Below, in pieces: positions 23,325 to 36,364 of a DNA stretch of 64,000 bases. The notes under the pieces were generated by a model. The model was given only the letters and a program-made list of their open reading frames with translations, had not been told where the DNA came from and did no database searches. This DNA is from Bipolaris cookei (lineage: Eukaryota; Ascomycota; Dothideomycetes; Pleosporales; Pleosporaceae). Positions within the stretch are counted from its first letter, which is position 1; the number at the start of each line of letters is the position of its first letter. A program made the position numbers and the translations under genes. The stretch lies in assembly GCA_002286855.1 (NCBI GenBank), contig NRSV01000051.1, forward strand, positions 1 to 64,000. The letters are read 5' to 3'.

Positions 23325-23865
23325 ATGAGAAGCGGATGACGGTATGAGATGGATTGTAAAACAAAACATGAAGGGGCTACCTCCCATTTGGAGGATAGAC
23401 GAATGACGACTGCAAGGGGATGGGCCTCTCTGTACGATATGTATGACTGGGACCTGCGTGTGGTCGGTTATGCCCCATGTTAATATACAAGTTGCTTGGT
23501 TCATAGTGGAGAGCGTCCGGCGTTGCCATTCCCCTCTTCATTTGTACATCATATAGGGTGAAAAATCTATGTGTCTTTGATGGTTTCAAATAAGAGTTTT
23601 ATCGATGAATTGATGTCAAGCCAATGCCATGGTTGCATGCAGGGCGGCGTCGAAGTGTGGACCAGGATCCGGCAAACGCGACGGGCTGCGACCTCGGCTT
23701 GCCCCGCGTACCATCTCCACCCGGCATCTGCTGCTGATCAATTACTCGACGCGCGGGTTCCACCCACTCACCTCCAACGTCCTTGCTTGTGTCTCTGTTC
23801 ACCACCCCTTCTTCGTCGCACCGTAACCAACTCATTGACATTAATCACTCATCGCAGATTTAGTC
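23325..23865. other. Intergenic region, RRM gene to PEX5
   Basis: 541 bp holding the 3' UTR of the RRM gene and the PEX5 promoter, same strand. Nothing else recognised. Confidence 0.45.
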
Positions 23866-25852
23866 ATGTCCTTCCTCGGCGGTGCCGAGTGCTCTACGGG
23901 AGCCAACCCGCTCAGCCAGTTCACCAAGCATGTACAAGATGACAAGTCTCTACAACGCGACCGCCTGGTCGGGCGCGGACCAGGCGGTATGCAGGAGGGC
24001 ATGCGCAGTCAGCAGATGGGCGGTCCTTCCGATGGTGTAAGTCCACAACAGCGCATGGAAAGAATACAGAGTAGAGAAAATATGCCATGACTAACCCGAG
24101 GGCCTGCAGATGATGAACGAGTTTATGAATCAAAACGTGCAGCTCCCACAAGGGCCCGGACCTGCGTCACCCTTTGCTATGGAGCAGATGCGTAGAGAAT
24201 TGGAGCGAGCCCAACATAGCGGATCGCCAGCATGGGCAGCCGAGTTCGATCCGGGCATGCAGGCTCCCCAAATGGGCCCAGCCATGCAAGAGAGACCAGC
24301 GGGCTTCAGCCCTGCCGAATTCGCAAAGTTCCAGCAAATGAATCCTGCCGCCCGGACTGCGAGCCCTACAACCGCATCACAGCCTTCCATGTCGGCGTAC
24401 CAGCAGCCCATGTACGGCATGGGCATGGGCATGGGTGGTATGGGCATGGGCATGATGCAACAGCCATATGCATCACAAAACTTTCAGCAACCCGTACAGG
24501 ACTCAGGAAAGGGCAAGGGACGCATGGTAGAGCTCGACGACCATGACTGGGAAGCACAGTTTGCGCAGTTGGAACAGACCGACCAACAGAACCTGGACGC
24601 GCTCGACGAGGAAGCCAACAAGGCTATGGAGGCTGAGCTGAACGAAATGGACAGGTCAGTAGAGAAAGACGCCGTTGACTTCGACGATTTCGAGTCCGTC
24701 TGGAAGGGAATCCAAGCTGAGACTGAATACGCTAGGCAACTTGCCAACGAGGAGAGATTTGTTGAAGGACACATGGGCGATCTTGATCAGTGGGAGGGTT
24801 TCGATGGTCTCAACACACATCCGGTCCGCGATCCGTCCATGGGCGACTATCTGTTTGAGCAAGAGAACCTCTTCAAGAACGTCACAAATCCGTTCGAGGA
24901 GGGTGTCAAAATAATGGAAGAAGGTGGAAACTTGTCATTGGCTGCCCTGGCATTCGAAGCAGCGGTACAAAAGGATCCAAACCACATTGCGGCTTGGGTG
25001 AGGTTGGGCGAGGCTCAGGCACAGAATGAGAAGGAAACACCCGCCATCCGTGCGTTGGAACATGCGTTAAAGCAAGACCCCTCCAACCTCGAAGCCCTTA
25101 TGGGTCTGGCTGTATCCTATACGAACGAAGGCTACGAGAGCACAGCATACAGAACACTAGAACGATGGTTAGCAACTAAGTACCCCTCACTCATCAAGGA
25201 ACCGCTCTCGTCGGATGCCGAGATGGGCTTCACAGACCGCCATCTACTTCACGAGAAGGTTACCAATCTTTTCATTCAAGCCGCACAATTATCACCGTCC
25301 GGTGAGCAAATGGACCCCGACGTACAAGTCGGCCTGGGTGTGTTATTCTACGGTGTAGAAGAATACGACAAAGCCGTCGACTGTTTCGGCGCCGCCCTCG
25401 CCTCCACCGAATCTGGCGTCTCAAACTCATCATCGCAAGTCCACCTCCTCTGGAACCGCCTCGGCGCCACCCTCGCAAACTCGGGCCGAAGCGAAGAAGC
25501 TATCGATGCCTACTCACGTGCCCTCGCCCTCCGTCCAAACTTCGTCCGCGCACGCTATAACCTCGGTGTCTCGTGCATCAATATCGGCTGCTATACCGAG
25601 GCAGCACAGCACTTGCTCGGTGCCCTGGCCATGCACAAGGTCGTAGAGCGAGAAGGCAAAGAGAAGGCGAGGGAAGTCGTCGGCGAAGGCGTGTCAGAGA
25701 GTCAACTAGACAACATGATTCATCAGAATCAAAGCACAAACTTGTACGATACCCTCCGGAGAGTGTTTGGGCAAATGGGACGAAGAGACTTGTCGGATAT
25801 TGTGGGACCAGGCATGGATGTTGAGCGTTTTCGTGGCGAATTTGAATTTTGA
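23866..25852 (+). CDS. PEX5: Peroxisomal targeting signal 1 receptor Pex5
   Basis: 637 aa from two exons (23866-24036 and 24110-25852; donor GTAAGT, CTAAC branch site, CTGCAG acceptor). The N terminus MSFLGGAEC carries the conserved Cys (residue 9) that is ubiquitinated for receptor recycling. The disordered half has W-x-x-x-F/Y-type Pex14-binding motifs: WAAEF (about 99), WEAQF (about 204), and degenerate WKGIQ (255) and WEGF (285). It also has a Gly-Met run, GMGMGMGGMGMGM. TPR repeats follow from about residue 330 to 600 and bind the C-terminal SKL-type signal of cargo. The end, RFRGEFEF, is as in other fungal Pex5 proteins, so the gene is complete even though a transposon sits 228 bp beyond the stop. 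Confidence 0.95.
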
Positions 25853-26080
25853 AGCGGAGAATAGTACGGACAGCATTATTACTACTCAGGTAAACGGAGG
25901 AAATGCATCTGGGCGGGACGATAGCGGGTGGATGGTGCAGCCCAAAGTCAAGGAATCACGCCCGGCGGATTGGGCCGAATTAGAAAATCACGGCAGTCCC
26001 TGCTTTGCCGAGTTCTTTAACCAAACGGACAAAACGGACGAGGAATGGCCTCCCTTTGTGGGCTTTTGGGATTTTGCATA

Positions 26081-26126
26081 ACGTGTTTCACCACCGAGCG
26101 GCGCAGTTTCCCCACTAAAACTTCGT
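26081..26126 (+). repeat. 5' terminal inverted repeat of the Fot1/pogo element
   Basis: Begins ACGTGTTTCACCACCGAGCG. Pairs with 27113-27158 over 46 bp with differences at positions 2, 9 and 21. Confidence 0.92.
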
Positions 26127-26143
26127 TACAACAACAATGCGTG

Positions 26144-26839
26144 ATGTCTCAACAACTACAAACCCAGAGGAGCTATACTGAAGTTGACGTGCAAATAACA
26201 GTCTCTGAGCTCACTAGGAATCAAATTCAAAGTATCCAACGTGCTAAAAAGATCTGTAACGTCCCTGAGCGAACAATACGTCGACGACGCAACGGGAAGC
26301 ACTCTGGACGCGATTGCGAGTCGAACTGTAAGCGCCTAACAAAACTAGAAGAGGAGGCTATTACTAGGCGTATAGTAGTTGAGGCTGAGCGAGGACTACC
26401 CTATGGGAGAGACGATGTGCGAGATATGGCTAATAGACTGCTCCGAGAGCGTGGTGGAGAGGAGGTTGGCAAGAACTGGATTGATAGGTTTGTCCAGCGC
26501 AATCCTGAGCTACGTACGCACCGGAGCTGTCCATACGATCGTCAGCGAGCTATCTGGGAAGATCCAGCGCTTATTAAGAGCTGGTTCGAGCTAGTTCAGG
26601 ATACGAAGGCGAAGTATGGTATCGTGGACGAAGATATCTATAACTTTGATGAGACTGGCTTCATTATGGACAAGATTTTATCACAGTCAGTTATCACAGG
26701 CTCAGATAAGCCAGGGAAACCAAAGAAGATCCAGCCAGGCAATTGTGAGTGGGCTACGCTGATACAAGGCGTGGGCGCAACAGGGAAGCGTATCCCAGCC
26801 TTTGTCATCTTTGCAGGCAACAAAGCGAAAAACTCGTAA
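26144..26839 (+). pseudogene. Transposase N-terminal fragment (Fot1/pogo, DDE enzyme)
   Basis: 231-codon frame from MSQQLQTQRSYTEVDVQ, with HTH and CENP-B HTH domains and the NFDETGF motif. It is truncated after FAGNKAKNS by the internal deletion, so the later catalytic acidic residues are absent. The remaining DNA-binding part could still bind TIRs; that is inference. Confidence 0.85.
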
Positions 26840-27112
26840 GCGGCGCTACGTACAGGTAGATGGGTCCGATATAGTTGGTCAGGTAGCTGATCAGATTGCT
26901 GAGGAAAAGGGTGGCAGCTGTAACGATGGTATAATGCCTGCGAAGAGGGTGCGCATTGAACAGCGCTGCGGACGTTGTAGCAGAATTGGATACAACTCTC
27001 ACACCTGCCAAGTAGAACTAATGGATACAAAAGATAACGACAAGTAAGAAGAAGAATAATCTACCCTATTTAGTAAGAAAATATGTGGTGCTGTTACGTA
27101 GACGGGGTTGCG

Positions 27113-27158
27113 ACGAAGTTTTAGTGGGGAAACTGCGGCGCTCGGTGGTAAAACACAT
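27113..27158 (-). repeat. 3' terminal inverted repeat of the Fot1/pogo element
   Basis: Reverse complement begins ATGTGTTTTACCACCGAGCG. Followed directly by the TA target duplication at 27159-27160. Confidence 0.92.
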
Positions 27159-27160
27159 TA

Positions 27161-27602
27161 TAGATGAAAATTAAGCTCTAATCACAAAAGACACACATTG
27201 TATAAGAAGTTTTATCAGGCGAACATTGCAACGAGATTGCTTCTACATTGGTTATTGAGATGGTGATATATTCTTCTCACCATGTAACCCTATATGCCTA
27301 AACACTAGGAGAACAAAAAAAAGGCGTTTTGCGTGTTTCTATGGACAGCCCTTTTCGGAGGCCGCTTCCCCCGGCTTCACGGCCCCGCCAAAAAAAGGAC
27401 AGGAAAAAAAGTGATGGTAGAATACATGAGACCTGAACGGCACCCTACCCCTTAGCACTCCATCGATGCTGTTGCACCGTTTTTTGCTATAAGGTGTGGT
27501 CAAAAATCCTAGATAACAAAAGAGAAAAAGGAAAGAAAAGAAGTCTTGTGTCCCCCAAGCCTCGAGAATACCCTTCCACATGTCTAAATCATCAAAGGGA
27601 TT
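27161..27602. other. Intergenic region between transposon and PMT4 3' end
   Basis: 442 bp, AT-richer than its surroundings, without a supported gene. Probably contains the PMT4 3' UTR. Confidence 0.4.
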
Positions 27603-30104
27603 TTATTTGGCAAAGTGAAGGTCATATCCGAGCCACTTTCTTGCCTGGACTTGAGCAACATCGAGACCCGGGTTACCGTATGTGAGCGGCGCAAAAAAGA
27701 GAAAGCACCAGAAGACTGCGGCGAGAATGACGCCCGTTGCAATCCAGCTGCCAATGAGGCTTGACGAAGCCACACGTTCACGAACGGGGCGGGAGGGAGT
27801 TCGGCGATGGCCCTTGGCGGCAGTAGATACTTCAGGATCTTGGGGTTCGATGCAGAAGACAAACTCGACAAGCGCGCCAGTGACGAGGCAAGAGGCCAAG
27901 TGTGCGGGGAGGTAGTGGTGAAGGAAAAGCTGGCGTCCCATGATGTAGAAGGGGATGTAGTGAGCGGCCCAAGTAAGGAAGAAGAAACCGGTGGAGTTGT
28001 AGAGACGAGAGCGGGTTCCTACAGGTAAGAATGTTAGAACATCCCCGTCGAATACAAACGACTTTACTAAGTGAAGGATTTTGGGCTGTTTGTATGAGAG
28101 AAACAACTTACGGTCATCGAGAGCATCCATACCACGGCGGAGAGCCAGTTGGTCTGCGCCAATGATACCGACAAAGACGGCCAGAAGCGAAGAAGCAAGC
28201 CACCATCCGATAGGATTACCCAGGAAGTAAATCTGCTGGCGGGTGTCGTTCTTGGTCCAGAAAGACACACCACGCAGAAGGAAAGGCCAGGAAATAGGTT
28301 GCGACGCATAGGGGTGGGAGCTCGTCAAGGCGTTGTTATGATGGAACATGGCGCGTTGAACCTCGACCCACTTCCTCAAGAAGCTCAAGTGCTTGACCTT
28401 CTTGGGCTCCTTTTTGTTGCGCTCGTCTTCGGCCGGGAGCGAAGGAATGTCATCGACATACCAAACATTACTAGATTGCTGAACGGCCTTGTTTCCGTTG
28501 ATCTCAGCCTGTTTGTAGGCCCAGTCTGGCAAAGGCTTGGGGTGGGTCCACATGGCGACCTTGGTGGGTACGTGGATCATTTTGAAGTGGGTAGACATGG
28601 TCTTAAAGTCACCCTTGCCCTTGTCGACCTTGATCTGGAAAAGCGTGTCATTGTAGCGCGCACCGGCGGCATCCTCTAGGCTCACAGTCGTGAATTCCTG
28701 GTTAGTGGGGTAGTAAGGCGACGCGACATCGTGGGTCAAGAGCATAGTGTTGGTAACCAAATGGCGAAGACGAACTACGTCGCCTACCTGGACGCGCTGA
28801 CCGGCCTCAGCTGGAATAGGCGTCGAAGGAAGGACCTGCCAGTGGTTGTTGGTATCATTATGTGGGTAACCAGTTACTTGCTGTCCTTGAGAAGAGACAC
28901 GTCCATCCTCGTATCGGAGTGGGTAGCGGTCCGGGTGGCTGTGAAGGTAGACCTTGGTCTCCTTGTGGCGGATGGTGATGGCATCGTAGTAATTGATGCT
29001 AACAGACTGAAGGCTCATGACATTGTCACTCAAGGTTTCCTGGAACTCTGGAGTCATAAAGTCGTCACCAGGTCCAGAACGAGTAAGAATGGCAAAATGA
29101 ACCTGGAACCAGAAGAGGTAGAGGAAGAAGGGAACAATAAGTAGGCCGACAAGGCGAGCAGCAAAGTGCTTGCCAAACTCGACTAGAGTCAATGCGCCTT
29201 GTCGTCGGTTGACGTCCATCAAGTCCCAAAGATCAATCATGACCGGGACACCAATCGAGAAGAAAGTGAAGACACCAACATATTTGATGGAGATGACGCA
29301 GCTCAGATTGATACCCGTCAACAGGAGCCATTTCCACCATTTCTGACCAAAAGGCGCATGTCTTTCCTTGTAAAAGCGAATGTAGGATAGCACAGAGAGA
29401 GCCATAAAGAAGATGAGGGAGGCGTCGAGGAGGATCAGGCGCGTCTGGCCAATGTGGGCGTTGTCGAGGAGCATGAGTCCAGCAGCGGTGACGCAGGCAG
29501 GCAGCGAGTATCCAGACTCCCACATGATCATGAATACAATGGGAACAGTAAGGGCGCCGAGCGAGGCAGGCATGGCACGGTATGCGACATAGGGAACTTT
29601 GTTGGTAATGTACGAGTCACCAATGTTCTCGAAGAGAAACTCTCCCTTGTATCCAACGACCCATCCAGCAAAAGCAAAGAGGAGCTTTCCGAGGGGTGGG
29701 TGGACATCGAAGAAGTAGGTACGTTGCAGATAGTAAGAAGCGAACTGCGGATGCGATTAGCCCTGTGGTCCAAGTACCCGTCGCCCCCCATTGCGTGTGG
29801 GAGACACATGTGGCGGCTTCTGGACACGGAGACATACCTTTCCAAAATGGACCTCATCAAAGACAACCTGGTCGGGATGTCTGATGCCCCAAAAACGAGT
29901 GATGAAGGCGAGGACGGTCATGATGGTGATGGCAAGCCTGTAGTCCCATTCGCTGCCCTGCTGCGCAGGCTTGTACGGCTTGCCCTTTGCGACGATATTG
30001 GCGACCTTCTCGACCTTCTCAGACAAGGCTTCTGGGTTGGGTGAGACAGGTCGCTTCTTGTCTTTGCCTGCTCGCTGGCGGATGCTCCCAGCAGGTGAGG
30101 ACAT
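27603..30104 (-). CDS. PMT4: Protein O-mannosyltransferase, Pmt4 type
   Basis: 771 aa from three exons: 30104-29838, 29744-28112, 28018-27603. The N terminus MSSPAGSIRQRAG leads to a first membrane segment and RHPDQVVFDEVHFGK, the Asp-Glu loop needed for catalysis. Exon 2 starts FASYYLQRTYFFDVHPPLGK. A MIR-repeat lumenal loop follows (YLHSHPDRYPLRY, SSQGQQVTGYPHNDTNN), then the multi-pass C-terminal membrane half ending YDLHFAK. The family transfers mannose from dolichyl-phosphate-mannose to Ser/Thr of secretory proteins in the ER. Assignment to the Pmt4 rather than Pmt1 or Pmt2 subfamily rests on the MIR loop and C terminus and is likely but not proven. The intron at 28019-28111 is 93 nt with no stop. 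A 5' UTR intron at 30131-30193 is also likely. Confidence 0.9.
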
Positions 30105-30592
30105 GTTGGGCTGAGGCTCTTTGAAGCTTCCTGTTGAATTGCACGTTAACGCGTGGGGTTGAGGGATTTGAGCATGCGATAGCATCAGCTTACCTCCCGC
30201 AAGAAAGAGAAATGGTTGATGGAATTGGAAAGAGAGTCGGGGGCTGCTCTGCAAGAGACAGGACACCTAACTACAAGTTCAGGGTCTGAGAGGGCCAGTC
30301 CGCAATAGGCGTCTCGCTTACGATCTCCCCCTGCATTAGCTGCTATTAGCCAGCCCGCCATTGTAAAGCCCATTTGGGCGAGGGGCAGAGAGGGGGCGCC
30401 GAAGGTCTGGTCAAGCCATTCAAGTATCTATTCTTGGCATCATTACGACGCGGACCGGCGCGCCCGGTGCTACTTCGTTTAATATATTACAACGAATGCT
30501 ATCTCACGCCCACGCCCGCCCTGCACGCACATGTCTACCTTGCCACCCTTGCTCTATGTAAATGGGCACTCGTCCATTGCCCCATCCGTGCA
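30105..30592. promoter_or_regulatory. PMT4 upstream region with likely 5' UTR intron
   Basis: On the minus strand a GGGAG/GTAAGC donor at 30193 and a GTTAAC...CAACAG acceptor at 30131 define a 63-nt candidate intron 26 bp before the PMT4 ATG. The rest is the PMT4 promoter and the 3' end of the transporter gene. Confidence 0.5.
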
Positions 30593-31809
30593 TCAATTGC
30601 CCTTCTTCTGCTTCTCGGCTTCACGCTGCCTCTGCTGTGGTATGCGGTATGTAGTCTCCCATGCGTACAGCGCTCCAGCTCCAAACACCATCGCGGCGCC
30701 CACCTTCATTAGCCCGCTCATGTGATTTCCGAATAGCCAGATGCTCAGCAAGAAACTCACCAGCTTCCTGATGTTGAGCACAATCGTGACAGTAACAGCA
30801 GAAGTGTTTGCACTAAGCATGTTGACGCCAGTGATGCACAGTAACTGCGTGAGTGCGTTGGCGGTAAGGTATATAATGTGCTGGGATGTCGATGCGAGAA
30901 TCGTGCTAACCAGCGGCGGGAGAGAGGCGGCCATCTTGGGAGACATCTGAAATGATTGCGATGACTGCAGACGGTTGAACTGCTGCGTCAGAGTTGGGGC
31001 GAATCCGGCAAAAAACGGAATAGATAGCAAGTGTGAGTAAAAGAGGTTGGCCTGCCAGTCTTTTCCATGATCTCTGTAGATGTCTTCAACATAAGCTCCC
31101 ATCCACGCTGAAAGCAGCTGTGCGATGAGTAGGATCAAAAGTCCAGCCTGTAGCGACGAGCTTGACATGCTGCTGCTTGACGTCTCCATGTTTTTGCCCT
31201 GTCAATTGTCAGCCTGTGCGAACCCAAGCAGCAAAACCCACTACCGTACCTTTGACTGAGCATCTGCCCACGCAGAAACCATGACACCAAGCGTCAAGAC
31301 TACAACGGAGAAAACCTGCAAAGGTGTGTACTTCTTGCCACGCAGCCAACCAGCTACCATGGTAGTGACACTGCCAAAGCTCCTGAGAATAATGTGTACC
31401 GGGACCGAGATGTTGAAAGCGAATGCCCAGTTGTTCAACATATTGACTGTGAAGAACAAAGCTGCGCTCATGCACCACTTCCGGAATGGCACCAGTGAGC
31501 TTCTCATATAGTAACGACCATTGGGATCGAATTGGTAGTGTAATGTCGAGAGACAAGTGAACACGAATTGAAACAGCGTGATTAGCAGACCGCTGTTAGG
31601 CTCTTGTCTGTCTCTACATTAGCACCTGCATTGTGCGCATTGGGCCATGCTCCTGTTACTTTACGATTGCCTCTAAACAATAGACCTTGTATTTGTCAGT
31701 ATTGAACATGTGGAAGGCAACAGGAGGACTAGGGTCTTCTTCTCACGTTGGCGCAACATCCTCCAAAGATGAGCGAGAAACTGCTGATAATTGGCGCGAT
31801 GGCTGCCAT
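30593..31809 (-). CDS. UDP-N-acetylglucosamine transporter (SLC35B4/Yea4 type)
   Basis: 350 aa from four exons: 31809-31747, 31685-31660 (26 nt), 31607-31250, 31198-30593. Splicing gives IFGGCCANVYCLEAIVKQEPNSGLLITLFQF, a typical N-terminal pair of membrane helices for this family. About ten hydrophobic segments follow. Conserved features include NNWAFAFNISVPVHIILRS and the late ITGVNMLSANTSAVTVTIVLNIRKLVS. The C terminus is basic (EAEKQKKGN), as in many Golgi/ER nucleotide-sugar transporters. Fungal Yea4 proteins supply UDP-GlcNAc to the ER/Golgi lumen and influence chitin; substrate specificity here is inferred from family resemblance only. The gene lies directly upstream of PMT4 on the same strand. 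Confidence 0.88.
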
Positions 31810-32651
31810 GATGGCCGAGTGTTAAGTCAGAGACTATGATGTGACTACCGAATTTGAGGACTGAGACGTAGAATTGACCAAGCCAGGGTGCTGACAAGAT
31901 TGGGGATGATTAGACACGTAACAATAGTGACTTGTAGCTGCTCGCGGGTCGATGCTTCTTGCCAGAGCCCGCAAGCGCAGCGTGAGAAGCTCACTCACAG
32001 AGACGAAGAATTTGTGATGCGTTATCTACAATCTTATCATGACTTGCACTTTGCTGCAGTTGGTTGAACACGGGTGGGTGTCGCGAGACGCAACGTGTAA
32101 GTCCGGGATGAGATGAGCCTCACGGGCGCTAACGTAGATTGACCGTCAGTCTTACCGAACTAAGTAAATTTCGAGAACATGGGCATCAGAGCCCTCTTGT
32201 GCCGAGGCCGAACTCAAAGGTCATGGTTAATTTTGACTTTGCCTAACATGCAGTCAGATCGCGATTGTGGAGTTTACCGCAACTTACTCGGCATGATATT
32301 ACCACCGCCTCAGCAGCCGCTCACTACAACAAATCCTCACCAAACACCAACAGCGAAAATCACTCATTACCATTTCTCTTGTCATTTCTCTGCACCACTC
32401 AGAGTCATTATCGTGGTGTTGCAATCTACACTACTCAGCAGCTGCCTATTCGTTGACCACATTGCGTCGTCCATCATCCGCGTTCCCACGCCCTTTCGCC
32501 ATAAATGCTCCTATTCTATCGTCCTAGCGCCACCAGGCAAATCACTGCCAACCGAAAGGAAGATCAGAGGGTAAGGATGGCCAAGCACCCAACAAGTGTA
32601 CATTCCCGCTCATAGAAATTCTTTGGCGATGCTCGTGAACGAAGGATGCCA
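31810..32651. other. Intergenic region upstream of the transporter gene
   Basis: 842 bp, promoter of the transporter and 3' flank of the PP2A B gene. An ORF of 131 codons on the plus strand has no recognisable content. No RNA gene seen. Confidence 0.45.
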
Positions 32652-34472
32652 TTACAATGCCGAGAAGACGAAAAGCTGTGCCATGTTAGTTTGTATTCTT
32701 GATACCCAGACGTACGCGCCCAACTCACATTGTTTGTTGCTGCTATAGCAATGCTGTCCTCGAACGGATGCCAGCTCATATGCAGAATCTTCTTATTGAA
32801 GTCAATCTGGTCCGCGTCGGTTTCCTTCCTCATACGTTGACCTTGCCCAATAGCACCAGCAGCAGGGCTACCAGCTCTTGATCCACCCTTCTTACCGGCG
32901 TTGCTGCCAGTCGGACTGCCCGACGAGTTCATCGGCGTCGGGATTCCAACCTTCTTTGCTTTAAACGCAGACTTATCAGCTTGTAGCACAACTTCGGTAT
33001 CCTTGTCATTGTCTGAGGGATATATCATGAAGTTGTTGTTGTAACTACCAGTCATGACATTCTTTGCGTCTCCCGAGAAAACAACCTCGAACTTGTCAAA
33101 AATACTGTCGTTTTCGTATGTATCGCACAGCCTAGGTCGCAAGTGTTCGTGAATGGGGATCGTCTTAACTGGTGTCTTCTCCATGTTCACATCCCAAATC
33201 TTGACGGTCAGGTAGTCGCGAGACAGGATGTATCGTCCGTCATGTGAGAACCGTACGTCAGAGATGGATGAAATGATTTCGGAGAAGAATGACCTTGATG
33301 AAGGGTCTTCTTCTTGTTCAAACTCTGCAATCTATGCGTTAGGACATGGTCTTTGTATAGGGGGTCGTGGCCGACTTACGCTTCGCATGCTGGTCACACA
33401 GAGCACTCTCACGCATGTCGGCGAGCTTAATCGTTCCCTTGGAGCTTGCATACATGAACCAGTTGCAGCTGATAGGATGGAACTCGGCGGCTGTGATGAC
33501 TTCTGTAAGCTCCTCCATGTTCGCTGGCTTGATGTCGACAATGTTGAAGCTCTGGTCCTGGATGTTGAGGTTCCATAGGTTAATCCGCAGATCGTCGCTA
33601 CTAATGAACGTCTCTCCGTCACTGTTCACAGATATACTATTGATGTGGTATGCATGCGCATTGGCATACGTCTTCCGGGGTACTGCTGCGACTACGGTAT
33701 CGTGATGTGTAAGTCGGGGGAGTTTCAGGTCTGTGGCACTGCGAAACTGTGCATTTGGGTTCCTGACGGGACCGCCGCCACCAGCAACCCCACCTCCAGG
33801 CGTCAACTCGTGTGACAGGTTGTTCTCTGCCACTACCTTCAGCGACTTCTCAAACACCTTCCATAACTTAATAGTCTTGTCGTTTGTGGAAAGCAGGTAG
33901 TGTGAGGCGTTTTGTCGGCGGCACCATTTGATCTTGTTAATCTTTTCCTCGATCTCGAGAGATTTTAGATAGTCGAACTCGGGCTCGTGCGATTGGAACT
34001 CGGTGTGGAATTTGTATTCGCAGGTTTTTTTCTGCTGCTTGTTAGGTGCTGTCATGGTAAGGAAACTAGTAAAGATGCCCTACCGTCTCGTTCCTTTCAA
34101 ACAAGACCACACGGCCTCCTTTGTCGCCGGTTGCAAGGTAGTTACCCGTCTGGTCGAACTCGACGGTGGAAATGATGTCAGCTGCACTCATAGTTAATCA
34201 TTGCACGCAGGGATTGAGAGGGCAGAAAGAGGGCAGAAAGCTGTACACTAGGTAAAATGCTAAGAAAAAGGTACGTACCTTCGGTTATATCCTCAACATC
34301 GCCTTTGTCGCCAAAGCACCTGTTGCAGTCAGTGGCGGTTGCAAAGCGCTTTGGCCGACCTCGCAAAAATGGCAGGAAGTGAGCCGATGCAGCTCAGCTA
34401 CCCCGCTGACACAAGGTATTGCACGTACTGGGTGAATTTCCACGTCGTGGGGTTTCCTTCTGCTTCTACCAT
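32652..34472 (-). CDS. Protein phosphatase 2A regulatory subunit B (B55/Cdc55)
   Basis: 484 aa from six exons: 34472-34429, 34319-34279, 34181-34084, 34031-33380, 33324-32729, 32675-32652. The spliced start [19 protein letters not shown] runs into [17 protein letters not shown] and the WD40 propeller of B55 proteins. Hallmarks are [39 protein letters not shown] and the C-terminal LFVFSAL after an 8-codon last exon. A Gly/Pro-rich loop ([11 protein letters not shown]) and a Ser/Gly-rich insertion are fungal features. B55 directs the PP2A A-C core to substrates in mitotic exit, septation and morphogenesis. The acceptor of exon 4 is a CAGCAG tandem; using the distal site gives ERNETKKTCEYK, the family consensus. 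The gene is divergent from RPL3. Confidence 0.94.

Positions 34473-36364
<1,892 letters not shown>

Larger units (their letters stand above)
26081..27158 (+). mobile_element. Internally deleted Fot1/pogo-type transposon with intact TIRs
   Basis: 1078 bp, bounded by 46-bp terminal inverted repeats (three mismatches) and flanked by TA at 26079-26080 and 27159-27160, the target duplication of Tc1/mariner-superfamily elements. The transposase frame (ATG at 26144) encodes an N-terminal HTH, a CENP-B-type HTH (DVRDMANRLLRERGG...NWIDRF) and the first catalytic Asp in NFDETGF. It stops at 26839. A second frame then encodes only the C-terminal tail, with a zinc-knuckle-like CGRCSRIGYNSHTC. The rest of the DDE domain is missing, so this is a non-autonomous deletion derivative that would need a full-length relative for movement. 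Its first 543 bp are near-identical to the fragment at 909-1451. Confidence 0.92.

Noticed and set aside
25767..26081. Plus-strand frame overlapping the PEX5 end and running to the transposon
   Set aside because: Out of frame with PEX5, which ends in the family-typical FRGEFEF; the remainder is 3' UTR.
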